Assembly (NCBI GenBank): GCA_023421675.1
Contig: JAEZTC010000001.1
Coordinates: forward strand, 1 to 64,000
Length of the DNA: 64,000 nucleotides
Direction of reading: 5' to 3'
DNA from: Bacillota bacterium
GTDB lineage: Bacteria > Bacillota > Clostridia > Acetivibrionales > JANLFN01
A program made the translations under genes and the position numbers. Positions 24,420 to 33,072 of the stretch are shown piece by piece (positions within the stretch are counted from its first letter, which is position 1; every line of letters begins with the position of its first letter). The notes under the pieces are model-generated. The model was given only the letters and a program-made list of their open reading frames with translations, was not told the DNA's origin and did not search any database.

Positions 24420-25316
24420 TTAAAAGGCAGAATTATTAAATTTAATTTTATATTCTGTTGGTGTACATCCCATTTCTCTGTGAAAAATTTCGGTAAAATA
24501 ACTGGAGCTATTGAATCCACAAAGTAATGCAATTTCAGTAATAGAAAGTGTTGAATGACTCAGATATTCGATGCTCTTTTCAAGCCGGTAATTAGTTAAG
24601 TATTCGATTGGTGTCATTTGCAGCAAGCTTGAAAAAATATCGCAGCAGCTGCTTCTACACACACTGCCTGCTGCAGCAATATCTTTCAAAATGATTTTCT
24701 CGGAATAATGCTTTTGAATATATCCGATCATGGAATAAAGTGTTTCTCTCCTTTTTTCTGACATTGGTTCTTCTTTAGACTTTATCTTTTTTATGTTTTC
24801 AAAGATGGAAAGCCACAGAGAATAAATATGACTTAATACTGCTAATTCAAACCCAAGAGCTTTTTCCTGACTGATCTCATATATTTGTAAAAGCTTATTA
24901 ATGTTCTCGTTTTGCAGCTTATTAGAGGAACTGAATATAAGATAAGGAAGTGAGGTACCCTGACAAATAGCTTCTACATATGATTCTTTTATATCCTCCG
25001 TGATATATAGAAGCGATGGATGAAAAAGTACGCATAAGTAATGGCAGTCTTGTCCTTCTATAGAATGTCCAAAGTGTAGGCGATTGGAGTTGACGAATAA
25101 GCTCTGTCCCTCTTCAAGCAAATAGTTCTTTCCATTAATGGAATATAACATTCTTCCCTGCAGTATAACAATGAATTCCAAATCAGCGTGCCAGTGGCTT
25201 ATAACTGTCATGTTAGGATAATTAGAAAGATGGCATTTTCTTGCGTAGACTGGAAAATATGGAAAGTTGTAAGATACAATTTCTGAATTGTCCTCTAAAA
25301 GTCTTATCTCATTCAT
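24420..25316 (-). CDS. AraC-family transcriptional regulator
   Basis: The 298-residue regulator has an N-terminal cupin-like sensor (HWHADLEFIVILQGRMLYSINGKNYLLEEGQSLFVNSNRLHFG, about residues 41-83) and a C-terminal double helix-turn-helix (ILKDIAAAGSVCRSSCCDIF and TEIALLCGFNSSSYFTEIFHREMGCTPTEY). It is divergent from the MFS/PHP genes, with 142 bp between the starts, and probably controls them. The ligand is unknown. Confidence 0.92.
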   Translation of the reverse strand: MNEIRLLEDNSEIVSYNFPYFPVYARKCHLSNYPNMTVISHWHADLEFIVILQGRMLYSINGKNYLLEEGQSLFVNSNRLHFGHSIEGQDCHYLCVLFHPSLLYITEDIKESYVEAICQGTSLPYLIFSSSNKLQNENINKLLQIYEISQEKALGFELAVLSHIYSLWLSIFENIKKIKSKEEPMSEKRRETLYSMIGYIQKHYSEKIILKDIAAAGSVCRSSCCDIFSSLLQMTPIEYLTNYRLEKSIEYLSHSTLSITEIALLCGFNSSSYFTEIFHREMGCTPTEYKIKFNNSAF

Positions 25317-25458
25317 ATGATTGTCCTTTCACATTGTTTTTATATGTTATTCTGCTGACAAATATACGATTGTTATAAATAGAGCCTTTTATTTTGATAT
25401 ATACTAATGCATAACTGGAATATTATTATATCATACCATTGACTAAGGAGAAAGAAAA

Positions 25459-26628
25459 ATGACATTACTTTTATTGGTGGTTATATATATAACATTTATC
25501 AGTTTGGGTCTGCCTGATTCCGTATTAGGCTCCGCGTGGCCATCCATGTATGGTGGACTAGATGTGCCGTTATCTTATTCGGGAATTATCGGCATGATTA
25601 TTTCGGGTGGAACAATTATTTCAAGTCTGTTCAGTCACAAGCTTATCCGGAAATTAGGAACCGGAGCGGTAACGACTATTAGTGTAGCTATGACGGCAGC
25701 TGCATTATTAGGTTTTTCATTTTCACATTCGTTCTGGCAGTTATGCTTGTTGGGAATCCCGCTTGGATTGGGAGCCGGAAGTGTAGATTCAGCATTGAAC
25801 AACTTTGTCGCACTGCATTATAAATCAAGGCATATGAGCTGGCTGCACTGTTTTTGGGGAATTGGTGCAACAGTGGGACCTTCTATTATGGGATTGTGTT
25901 TAATGAATGGTTATAAATGGAATTCAGGTTACCTGACAATAGGGATCATACAGGTTATTCTGGTTATCGCTCTTATCGCAGCATTACCTCTGTGGAAAGC
26001 AAAACGTGAAGAGAACAGTACACATATTCAGGAAGCGGTAAATCTGAGTGTAAAAGAAACCATAAAACTTCCTGGTGCAAAATCAATACTGACAGCTTTT
26101 TTCTGCTATTGTGCTTTGGAAGGTAGTGCAGGACTTTGGGCAAGTAGTTATATGGTGCTTTATAGAGGTATGGATACAAAAACCGCGGCTTCATGGGCAG
26201 CATTGTTTTATCTTGGAATTACAGCGGGGCGATTTATTTGCGGATTTATTACAGACAAATTAGGGGACAAAAAAATGGTGCGTTTGGGTCAGGGTATAGC
26301 AGGATTTGGAATAGTATTTTTACTGTTACCGATAGGAAATTGGGCAGTACTGATTGGACTGCTACTAATAGGGACAGGATGCGCACCCATTTTTCCCAGC
26401 TTGCTGCATGAAACTCCGTTTAATTTTGGTGCTGACAAATCCCAGGCTATTATGGGCATGCAAATGGCAGCTGCTTATGTGGGAGCAACCTTCATGCCAC
26501 CAGTATTTGGTGCTATTGCGGAAAATATCAGTATTGGGTTATATCCTGTATACTTGACTGTTTTTATCATTCTTATGTTTGTAATGGTAGAAAGGATGAA
26601 TAAGATTCATGACAGAAAAATTCATTGA
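25459..26628 (+). CDS. Major facilitator superfamily transporter
   Basis: The 389-residue protein has about 12 hydrophobic segments and the MFS loop between helices 2 and 3 (SHKLIRKLGTGAV), with a repeat of the theme in the second half (TDKLGDKKMVRLGQ). AAGGAGAAAG precedes the ATG. It overlaps the next gene by 20 bp, implying coupling. The substrate cannot be deduced; a sugar or a phosphorylated metabolite is possible given the PHP partner. Confidence 0.9.
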   Translation: MTLLLLVVIYITFISLGLPDSVLGSAWPSMYGGLDVPLSYSGIIGMIISGGTIISSLFSHKLIRKLGTGAVTTISVAMTAAALLGFSFSHSFWQLCLLGIPLGLGAGSVDSALNNFVALHYKSRHMSWLHCFWGIGATVGPSIMGLCLMNGYKWNSGYLTIGIIQVILVIALIAALPLWKAKREENSTHIQEAVNLSVKETIKLPGAKSILTAFFCYCALEGSAGLWASSYMVLYRGMDTKTAASWAALFYLGITAGRFICGFITDKLGDKKMVRLGQGIAGFGIVFLLLPIGNWAVLIGLLLIGTGCAPIFPSLLHETPFNFGADKSQAIMGMQMAAAYVGATFMPPVFGAIAENISIGLYPVYLTVFIILMFVMVERMNKIHDRKIH

Positions 26629-27517
26629 CTTGCATATGCATAGCTATTATAGTGACGATGGAGAATTTTCGCCGGTAGAGATTGTGCGAAAGTGTTATGA
26701 GCAAGGTATCAGGATAATGGCAATTGCTGATCATAACTGTGTACGTGCAAATTTAGAAGGAGAACGCGCAGCACTATCGGTTGGAATTACATATATTCCG
26801 GCTGTAGAAATAGATTGTACTTTCCAAAATACCAACCTTCATATATTAGGGTATGGAATTGATTATAAAAGCGCTGACTTCTATTTAATTGAGAAGAACA
26901 TTGAAGAACAAAGTATAAAGGCTTCATATCAAATGCTTCTGGCAACACAGGAACTGGGTTTTCATGTTACTGAAAATGATATGGTGAATTTGTCTGTCAA
27001 TGGTTATTGGAAGGAACACTGGACAGGAGAAATGTTTGCGGAGGTTTTGTTAAACAAGCCTGAATATAAGGACCATCCCATGTTAAGCCCATACCGTGCA
27101 TATGGTTCAAGGGGCGATAACCCTTATGTGAATTTCTATTGGGATTACTATTCACAAGGGAAGACCTGTTATGTAAAAATAGATTATCCACCTTTAGAAC
27201 TAATTATAGATTTAATTCATAAAAACAGCGGGAAAGCGATTCTTGCTCATCCCGGCATCAATCTTCAAAATCATAATGATTTATTAGAACCTATCATTAA
27301 AGCAGGGCTTGATGGAATTGAGGCATTCAGCAGTTATCACAATGTTACAACTGCAAAATATTTTCTTGAGAAAAGTAAAGAGTACAGACTGTTTGTAACT
27401 TGCGGGAGTGACTTCCATGGAAAAACCAAACCATTTATTAACCCAGGAGAAACCATGTGTATGATTGACGAACGTGAAGTTCAAGAGCAATTGGAAAGCA
27501 GAGGCTTGATATTGTAA
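26609..27517 (+). CDS. PHP-domain phosphoesterase
   Basis: The 302-residue PHP-type metal hydrolase shows the ligand motifs DLHMHSYYSDDGEFSP, IADHNCVRA, the glutamate in PAVEID, ILAHPGINL and TCGSDFHG. Relatives hydrolyse phosphate esters such as 3',5'-nucleotides. It starts inside the MFS gene. A second PHP protein lies at 51395; the two differ clearly in the middle region. Confidence 0.9.
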   Translation: MTEKFIDLHMHSYYSDDGEFSPVEIVRKCYEQGIRIMAIADHNCVRANLEGERAALSVGITYIPAVEIDCTFQNTNLHILGYGIDYKSADFYLIEKNIEEQSIKASYQMLLATQELGFHVTENDMVNLSVNGYWKEHWTGEMFAEVLLNKPEYKDHPMLSPYRAYGSRGDNPYVNFYWDYYSQGKTCYVKIDYPPLELIIDLIHKNSGKAILAHPGINLQNHNDLLEPIIKAGLDGIEAFSSYHNVTTAKYFLEKSKEYRLFVTCGSDFHGKTKPFINPGETMCMIDEREVQEQLESRGLIL

Positions 27518-27572
27518 ATAGTTGAAAAATATCCCTTGTTATTGTATAGTAAGTTGCAGAAAGGGGAGTTTT

Positions 27573-28100
27573 ATGCTAGCTATAATGAATGAAGAGCTCT
27601 TTAATTCGCTGGATAATGCATCAATTATATGGGCTTGTATCGAACCTACCGTTATGAAAATCAGGGGTAAGGATTTTAAGGTAAAGAGGGATGCCTACGA
27701 TGAATTGACTGCAGGGCAGCGGGCATTGTTAATGTTTCAGATAATATATGGACATTCATCCTCAGGAATTCTTCAGTTTTTCAGCTATGTTCCCTATGTG
27801 CCTTCGGGAAAAGGAATATGGCATGAACTAAAAAAAGCAATGGAGTATTTTAAGGATTATTCCATGCAGGAAATCTTTGCTGAGATGGAAAAGGATTATA
27901 TAGCTCTTGAAGAAAAAAGTCATGTTTTAGGTACTGAAAGAATTGATCTTAGTATAAGTAGCATTGAAGACAAGTCTGAACTTGCTTTAGCTATAGGGCA
28001 GCATGATAAGTTGTACCGAGAAGCTATTCCTGAAACAATAAAGCTTATTGGTATATACATCCGAAACAACCCATCTGAGTTTGTTCAATTGGATAAATAG
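27573..28100 (+). CDS. Small protein with DMP19-like pattern
   Basis: A 175-residue protein starting at ATG 27573 after AAAGGGGAG; an earlier in-frame ATG (27522) lacks a ribosome site. The central ELTAGQRALLMFQIIYGHSSSGILQFFSY resembles the DMP19/DUF4375 pattern found in many solitary bacterial proteins. No catalytic motif, membrane segment or signal is visible. A hairpin at 28126-28169 follows. The function is unknown. Confidence 0.7.
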   Translation: MLAIMNEELFNSLDNASIIWACIEPTVMKIRGKDFKVKRDAYDELTAGQRALLMFQIIYGHSSSGILQFFSYVPYVPSGKGIWHELKKAMEYFKDYSMQEIFAEMEKDYIALEEKSHVLGTERIDLSISSIEDKSELALAIGQHDKLYREAIPETIKLIGIYIRNNPSEFVQLDK

Positions 28101-28125
28101 GAGTTCTTTTTAATATAAAATATAT

Positions 28126-28175
28126 AGGATGTTTGTCAGTGATTATTTCATTGATAAGCATCCTTTTTATATTCA
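28126..28175 (+). terminator. Probable terminator
   Basis: AGGATG and CATCCT close an imperfect hairpin with further TGTCA/TGATAA pairing inside, followed by TTTTTATATT. Confidence 0.55.
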
Positions 28176-28273
28176 AGCTTGATTTTCTTACATATCGGAA
28201 GTATAATTTGTATAACAAGTCATACAAGTATAACTAGTAATATTTTTTGCTTTATGATTTTAGGAGGTTTATT

Positions 28274-28507
28274 ATGGAAACGCCAAAAGGTAAGCATATT
28301 TTTGGAATGGTTAAAGTGGGAGAAAAGGGACAGATAGTTATTCCCAAGAAAGCCCGGGATATATTCAATATTAAGCCGGGAGACAGTCTGCTGCTTGTTG
28401 GTGATGAAGAGCAGGGGATAGCCATTATCCGAAATGAAATAGTGGAAAAGTTCTTTCATGGGCTTATGAACAATGAAAATGGGGGTGATAAAAGTGACAG
28501 CCATTAA
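28274..28507 (+). CDS. AbrB-family transcriptional regulator
   Basis: A 77-residue protein with the swapped-hairpin AbrB/SpoVT N-terminus (GMVKVGEKGQIVIPKKARDIFNIKPGDSLLLVGD), a DNA-binding fold of transition-state regulators and antitoxins. ATG 28274 follows TAGGAGG. It overlaps the next gene by 14 bp, so it probably regulates this exporter operon. Repeated GTATAA-like motifs at 28200-28234 could be its operator. Confidence 0.88.
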   Translation: METPKGKHIFGMVKVGEKGQIVIPKKARDIFNIKPGDSLLLVGDEEQGIAIIRNEIVEKFFHGLMNNENGGDKSDSH

Positions 28508-29228
28508 GACTACAAATTTGGAAAAAAAGTATGGTGCTAAAACAGCAGTAAAAAGCTTAAACTTATCAATTGAAGAAGGTGAGCTTTTTGCACTGCTTGG
28601 GGTAAACGGCGCAGGCAAGACTACAACGATTAAAATACTATCGTGTTTAACCAAGCCTACAAGCGGTGACGCAATTCTGCTTGGTGATAGTATTGTTGAA
28701 AATCCACAGGCGATAAAAGAGAAAATCAATGTTTCGCCCCAGGAAACGGCTGTTGCACCCAAGCTGACAGTCAGAGAAAATCTTGAGTTCATAGCGGGAG
28801 TCTATGGAAGCGATAAAGTAATTGCCAGGCAAAAGGCTAATCAAATTATAACAACTTTGGGTTTATCAGAGGTTGAAAAGCAGAAGGCAAAAACACTTTC
28901 AGGAGGCTGGCAAAGACGATTAAGCATTGCCATGGCACTTATATCCGAACCCAAAATCCTTTTCATGGATGAACCTACACTTGGTCTTGATGTGCTTGCA
29001 AGACGTGAATTGTGGTCGGTTATCAAAGGGCTTAAAGGAAAGATTGTTATTATCCTGACTACACATTATCTTGAGGAAGCTGAAGCCCTTGCAGACAGAA
29101 TAGGAATCATGACAGCAGGTGAGCTCAAAGCGGTTGGCACTGCTGCGGAATTGATTTCACTATCAGGTGAAAAAAACTTTGAGGATGCTTTTGTGAAACT
29201 GGCAACACAACAGGAGGTGATTGCATGA
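28494..29228 (+). CDS. ABC transporter ATP-binding protein
   Basis: The 244-residue ATPase has Walker A GVNGAGKTT, Q-loop SPQET, signature LSGGWQRR and Walker B ILFMDEPTLGLD, typical of ABC-2 exporters for drugs, lipids or polysaccharides. GTG 28494, after GGGGGTGATAAA, lies inside the AbrB gene. The stop overlaps the permease start by four bases. Confidence 0.92.
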   Translation: MTAIKTTNLEKKYGAKTAVKSLNLSIEEGELFALLGVNGAGKTTTIKILSCLTKPTSGDAILLGDSIVENPQAIKEKINVSPQETAVAPKLTVRENLEFIAGVYGSDKVIARQKANQIITTLGLSEVEKQKAKTLSGGWQRRLSIAMALISEPKILFMDEPTLGLDVLARRELWSVIKGLKGKIVIILTTHYLEEAEALADRIGIMTAGELKAVGTAAELISLSGEKNFEDAFVKLATQQEVIA

Positions 29229-29962
29229 AGACACTGGTTTTTTCATCACGAAATACTAAGGAGATTCTCAGAGACCCATTGAATTTGGCTTTTGGGTTGG
29301 GATTCCCGATTGTTGTGTTAATGTTGCTTTCAGCAATTCAGGCAAATGTTCCGGTAGATTTGTTCAAAATTGATAAGCTTACCCCTGGAATAGTAATTTT
29401 TGGCCTTTCATTTGTATCTCTGTTCTCTGGAATGTTAATTTCAAAGGACAGGAGTACTTCATTTCTTACACGTTTGTTTGCTTCACCCTTAACTCCATCC
29501 GATTTTATTTTGGGATATGCGCTTCCGCTTATGCCTATGGCTTTGGCACAAAGTGCGATTTGTTTTGCTGCTGCATTTATTCTGGGACTGCCTATAAATA
29601 TAAATATTTTGATTGCACTTGTTGTAATTATTCCTTCTGCAATATTTTTTATCAGTTTTGGCTTGCTTGCGGGCAGCATATTTACTGACAAGCAGGTTGG
29701 TGGTATCTGTGGAGCCCTGTTGACCAACCTATGTGCATGGCTTAGCGGAGCCTGGTTTGATTTGAATATGGTTGGAGGAGCGTTTAAAACCATAGCCGGG
29801 CTTCTTCCCTTCGTTCATGCTGTAGATGCAACCAAGGCGGCAGTCAGGGGTGACTTTGCTTCGATTTTCCCTGATCTTTGGTGGGTTATCGGGTATGCTG
29901 TTGTGATAACGATTATTGCAATTGTAGTGTTCAGAAGGAAAATGGACAGTGATAAGGTATAA
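29225..29962 (+). CDS. ABC-2 type permease
   Basis: A 245-residue membrane protein with six hydrophobic segments and the ABC-2 family layout (N-terminal cytoplasmic KEILRDPLNLAFGLGFPIV; a conserved LPFVHAVDATKAAVRGD near the C-terminus). With the preceding ATPase it forms a half-size exporter. Substrate unknown. Confidence 0.9.
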   Translation: MKTLVFSSRNTKEILRDPLNLAFGLGFPIVVLMLLSAIQANVPVDLFKIDKLTPGIVIFGLSFVSLFSGMLISKDRSTSFLTRLFASPLTPSDFILGYALPLMPMALAQSAICFAAAFILGLPININILIALVVIIPSAIFFISFGLLAGSIFTDKQVGGICGALLTNLCAWLSGAWFDLNMVGGAFKTIAGLLPFVHAVDATKAAVRGDFASIFPDLWWVIGYAVVITIIAIVVFRRKMDSDKV

Positions 29963-30015
29963 TTGTTGTAAGCTTTTAATTTATTATACTTAATACAGCA
30001 TATATGATAGATTAT

Positions 30016-30050
30016 CAAGGGACGGTTTATGCCGTTCCTTGTTGTTTTTA
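30016..30050 (+). terminator. Terminator after the ABC operon
   Basis: CAAGGGACGG (30016-30025) pairs with CCGTTCCTTG (30032-30041), with one G-T pair, then TTGTTTTTA. Confidence 0.85.
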
Positions 30051-30105
30051 CTACTTAAATATATTAAAATATATACTTGCAGGATTAATGTACTTGGAGG
30101 CAGTT

Positions 30106-31308
30106 ATGCTTATTGTTAAAAACGCAAAAATACTTACCATGGCAGGAGTAAATCTTGAAAATGGTTATGTTGCATCAAAAAATGGGAAGATTATAGATAT
30201 AGGTACTGATGAAACAATTTTAAATAAATATATTAATGAAAATAGTGATGTTAAAGTAATAGATGCTAAAGGTAAATATGTTATTCCCGGATTTGTAGAT
30301 CCACACTGCCATATAGGAATATGTGAAAACGCGGTGGGTTTTGAGGGTGATGACACCAATGAAATGACAGATCCAGTAACACCTCATCTAAGGGCAATCG
30401 ACGGCATTTACCACGCTGATGAATGCTTCAGGGAAGCTTATGAAGGCGGTGTTACCTCGGTTGTTACAGGGCCTGGCAGCGCTAATGTCCTTGGGGGACA
30501 GTTTGCAGCCTTAAAGACCTATGGCAGGCGTATTGAAGAAATGATTATTAAGGAACCGGTTGCCGCAAAGGCTGCATTCGGTGAAAATCCAAAGACCGTT
30601 TATAATGAAAAAAAACAAATGCCCACAACCAGAATGGCTACAGCTGCAATATTAAGAGAGAGCCTTATTAAGGCTAAAGAGTATAAGGAACAGCTTGATA
30701 ATTATCAAAAAGACAGCGAGAATAACGATAAACCTGATTATGATATGAAGCTTGAAGCATTAGTTCCCGTACTTGAAGGAAAGATACCTTTGAAGGCACA
30801 TGCTCACAGGGCTGATGATATTCTTACTGCAATAAGGATAGCCAGGGAATTTGGCATACGACTTACAGTTGACCATTGCACAGAAGGTCACTTGATAGTT
30901 GATATCCTTAAGGAAGAGGGCGTGGATGTCATTGTAGGACCTTCTCTTACTGACAGATCTAAAATTGAATTAAGGAATCAGACTATTAAAACTCCAGGTA
31001 TACTTTCAAGGGCGGGATTAAAGGTGGCAATTATGACGGATCACCCCTGTACACCGATTCAATATCTTAGCCTATGTGCTGCTCTTGCAGTTAAGGAAGG
31101 AATGGATGAGGAAGAGGCGCTCAAGGCAATTACGATTAACGCAGCTCAAATAACCGGAATTGATGATAGAGTAGGCAGCCTTGAGGTAGGTAAGGATGCT
31201 GATATGGTAATATTTGAAGGTCACCCGTTTGAGCTTAGATCTAGGGTTCAAACTACAATAATAAATGGTTGTGTAGTTTATGAAAGGAACATCAATGAAG
31301 GTTTATAA
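30106..31308 (+). CDS. Amidohydrolase family protein
   Basis: The 400-residue metal-dependent hydrolase has the HxH motif in VIPGFVDPHCHIG (about residue 65), later metal-binding regions KAHAHRADD and VDHCTEGH, and the aspartate in IMTDHPCTP. It is closest in pattern to imidazolonepropionase-like amidohydrolases acting on cyclic amides or dipeptides. ATG 30106 follows TTGGAGG; the frame upstream to 30004 is read-through. It overlaps tsaE by 14 bp. Confidence 0.88.
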   Translation: MLIVKNAKILTMAGVNLENGYVASKNGKIIDIGTDETILNKYINENSDVKVIDAKGKYVIPGFVDPHCHIGICENAVGFEGDDTNEMTDPVTPHLRAIDGIYHADECFREAYEGGVTSVVTGPGSANVLGGQFAALKTYGRRIEEMIIKEPVAAKAAFGENPKTVYNEKKQMPTTRMATAAILRESLIKAKEYKEQLDNYQKDSENNDKPDYDMKLEALVPVLEGKIPLKAHAHRADDILTAIRIAREFGIRLTVDHCTEGHLIVDILKEEGVDVIVGPSLTDRSKIELRNQTIKTPGILSRAGLKVAIMTDHPCTPIQYLSLCAALAVKEGMDEEEALKAITINAAQITGIDDRVGSLEVGKDADMVIFEGHPFELRSRVQTTIINGCVVYERNINEGL

Positions 31309-31771
31309 GGCGGTTTGTGCAGAAGAGACAATTAAAGCAGGTAAAGCATTGGGAAGCATACTTGGGGCATCTGATGTTGTTTGTCTTACCGGAGATCTTG
31401 GAGCCGGAAAGACAGCCTTTACAAGGGGAATTGCAGAAGCTTTGGGCATAACCGAGCATATAACAAGTCCGACCTTCACTATTGTAAATGAGTATGAGGG
31501 TACTTTGCCGTTATATCATTTCGATGTTTACAGGACTTCGGGTTCGGATGAAATGTTTGATATAGGCTTTGAGGAATACCTTTACGGTAACGGTGTGACT
31601 GTTATCGAATGGGCAGATATGATTTCAGATATACTGCCAAAGGAATATGTTCAAGTTAACATTGAGCAAACTTTTATGGAACCTGACAGCATTGGAAGAG
31701 AAATAAGTTTTGACTTTAAAGGAAAGCGCTACGAAGAATATGAAACCAGGCTTGTTGAAGCGCTTAAGTAA
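31295..31771 (+). CDS. tsaE: tRNA threonylcarbamoyladenosine biosynthesis ATPase TsaE
   Basis: The 158-residue P-loop ATPase (GDLGAGKTAFTRGI; SPTFTIVNEYEG; FDVYR; EWAD) assists TsaB-TsaD in making t6A37 of ANN-decoding tRNAs. ATG 31295 follows AAAGGAAC; an in-frame start at 31280 is possible. It is followed by tsaB and rimI; tsaD is 17 kb away at 48705. Confidence 0.93.
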   Translation: MKVYKAVCAEETIKAGKALGSILGASDVVCLTGDLGAGKTAFTRGIAEALGITEHITSPTFTIVNEYEGTLPLYHFDVYRTSGSDEMFDIGFEEYLYGNGVTVIEWADMISDILPKEYVQVNIEQTFMEPDSIGREISFDFKGKRYEEYETRLVEALK

Positions 31772-31814
31772 ATATTGTTTAAGCCTGCCTGGTTATATGA
31801 AAGGGAATCGTAAA

Positions 31815-32540
31815 ATGAAAGTACTTGCTGTAGATACATCGTCAATGGTTGCGGCAGCTGCTGTTTTAGAAAATGACCGGCTTCTTGGAGAGTATATACT
31901 TAATCATAAAAAAACACATTCTCAAAAGCTTATGCCCATGATAGAAAGACTTATGAAGGATCTTGAGCTAAACCCGAGAGACATAGATGTTTATGCGGCT
32001 TCTGTAGGACCAGGCTCATTTACAGGACTTAGAATTGGGGTAACTACAATAAAATCAATTGCTTACGCTGCTGAAAAGCCAGTAGTAAGTGTTCCGACAC
32101 TAGACGCTCTTGCATATAATATACCTGAAACAGATGCACTGGTTTGCCCAATACTGGATGCAAGGAATAATCAAGTCTATACTGCAATATATAAAAAAGA
32201 GGGAAATCTGATTAAAATTACTGAGTATATGGGAGTCCATATAAGCGAACTTGTACAATTACTTAAAGGAAAGAATCAAAGGGTTGTATTTCTAGGGGAT
32301 GCTGTTCCTATTCATCAGGAATTTTTAAAGCAGGAATTAGGTGCTCAATGCTCTTTAGCACCTGCAAACCTGTCACTTCAAAAGGCCTCATCAGTTGCTT
32401 GCCTTGCTCTGCAGAAAGCATCTGTGGGACAGCTTGAGGATTGTTTTGATATGGTTCCGTTTTATCTCAGAAAATCGCAGGCTGAACGCGAATATGATAA
32501 AAAACTTTGCACAGCTTCCTGCGAGAAAAGCGAGGCTTGA
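31815..32540 (+). CDS. tsaB: tRNA threonylcarbamoyladenosine biosynthesis protein TsaB
   Basis: This 241-residue actin-like (ASKHA) protein has VLAVDTSSMVAAAAVL and GPGSFTGLRIGVTTIKSIAY. It dimerises with TsaD. ATG 31815 matches the family N-terminus; the ribosome site is weak, consistent with coupling to tsaE, which ends 43 nt before. Confidence 0.93.
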   Translation: MKVLAVDTSSMVAAAAVLENDRLLGEYILNHKKTHSQKLMPMIERLMKDLELNPRDIDVYAASVGPGSFTGLRIGVTTIKSIAYAAEKPVVSVPTLDALAYNIPETDALVCPILDARNNQVYTAIYKKEGNLIKITEYMGVHISELVQLLKGKNQRVVFLGDAVPIHQEFLKQELGAQCSLAPANLSLQKASSVACLALQKASVGQLEDCFDMVPFYLRKSQAEREYDKKLCTASCEKSEA

Positions 32541-32545
32541 GAATA

Positions 32546-32995
32546 TTGGCGGCAGTAGAGATAATAAAAATGTTACCTGAACATATAGACGGAGTTATGA
32601 CGGTCGAAAATCTCAGTTTTTCTATTCCCTGGTCAAGGGAATCTTTTATAGATGAAGTAACTGTTAATACCTTTGCAAGATATTTCTGTGCCAAACTAAA
32701 TGACAATGTTATCGGCTATGCAGGAATGTGGAAGGTTTTTGATGAAGGACATATAACCAACATTGCCGTGCACCCTGAATTCCGTAATACAGGGATAGGC
32801 AGTCTTTTAATGGAGCATATGATACAAACTGCAAAAAGTGAGGGTATTACAAGCATGACCCTTGAGGTGAGAAAAGGTAATTCAGCAGCTATCAGGCTAT
32901 ATGAAAAATATAATTTCAGTGTCCAGGGTTTAAGAAAAGGGTATTATGCAGACAACAGGGAAGATGCTTTAATAATGTGGAAGACTGATTTGTGA
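32546..32995 (+). CDS. rimI: Ribosomal-protein-alanine N-acetyltransferase
   Basis: A GNAT acetyltransferase of about 149 residues: ITNIAVHPEFRNTGIGSLLMEHMI is the acetyl-CoA binding region and LEVRKGNSAAIRLYEKYNF the C-terminal motif. RimI acetylates ribosomal protein S18 and is usually encoded with tsaE/tsaB, as here. The start is uncertain: TTG 32546 just after the tsaB stop, or ATG 32570. Confidence 0.9.
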   Translation: MAAVEIIKMLPEHIDGVMTVENLSFSIPWSRESFIDEVTVNTFARYFCAKLNDNVIGYAGMWKVFDEGHITNIAVHPEFRNTGIGSLLMEHMIQTAKSEGITSMTLEVRKGNSAAIRLYEKYNFSVQGLRKGYYADNREDALIMWKTDL

Positions 32996-33072
32996 TTAAA
33001 AAACTTATATATAATGAAAAAAGCTTTTCACCGATTTAATATTATAGAGGTCACATTTAAGGGGGTCAAAAA

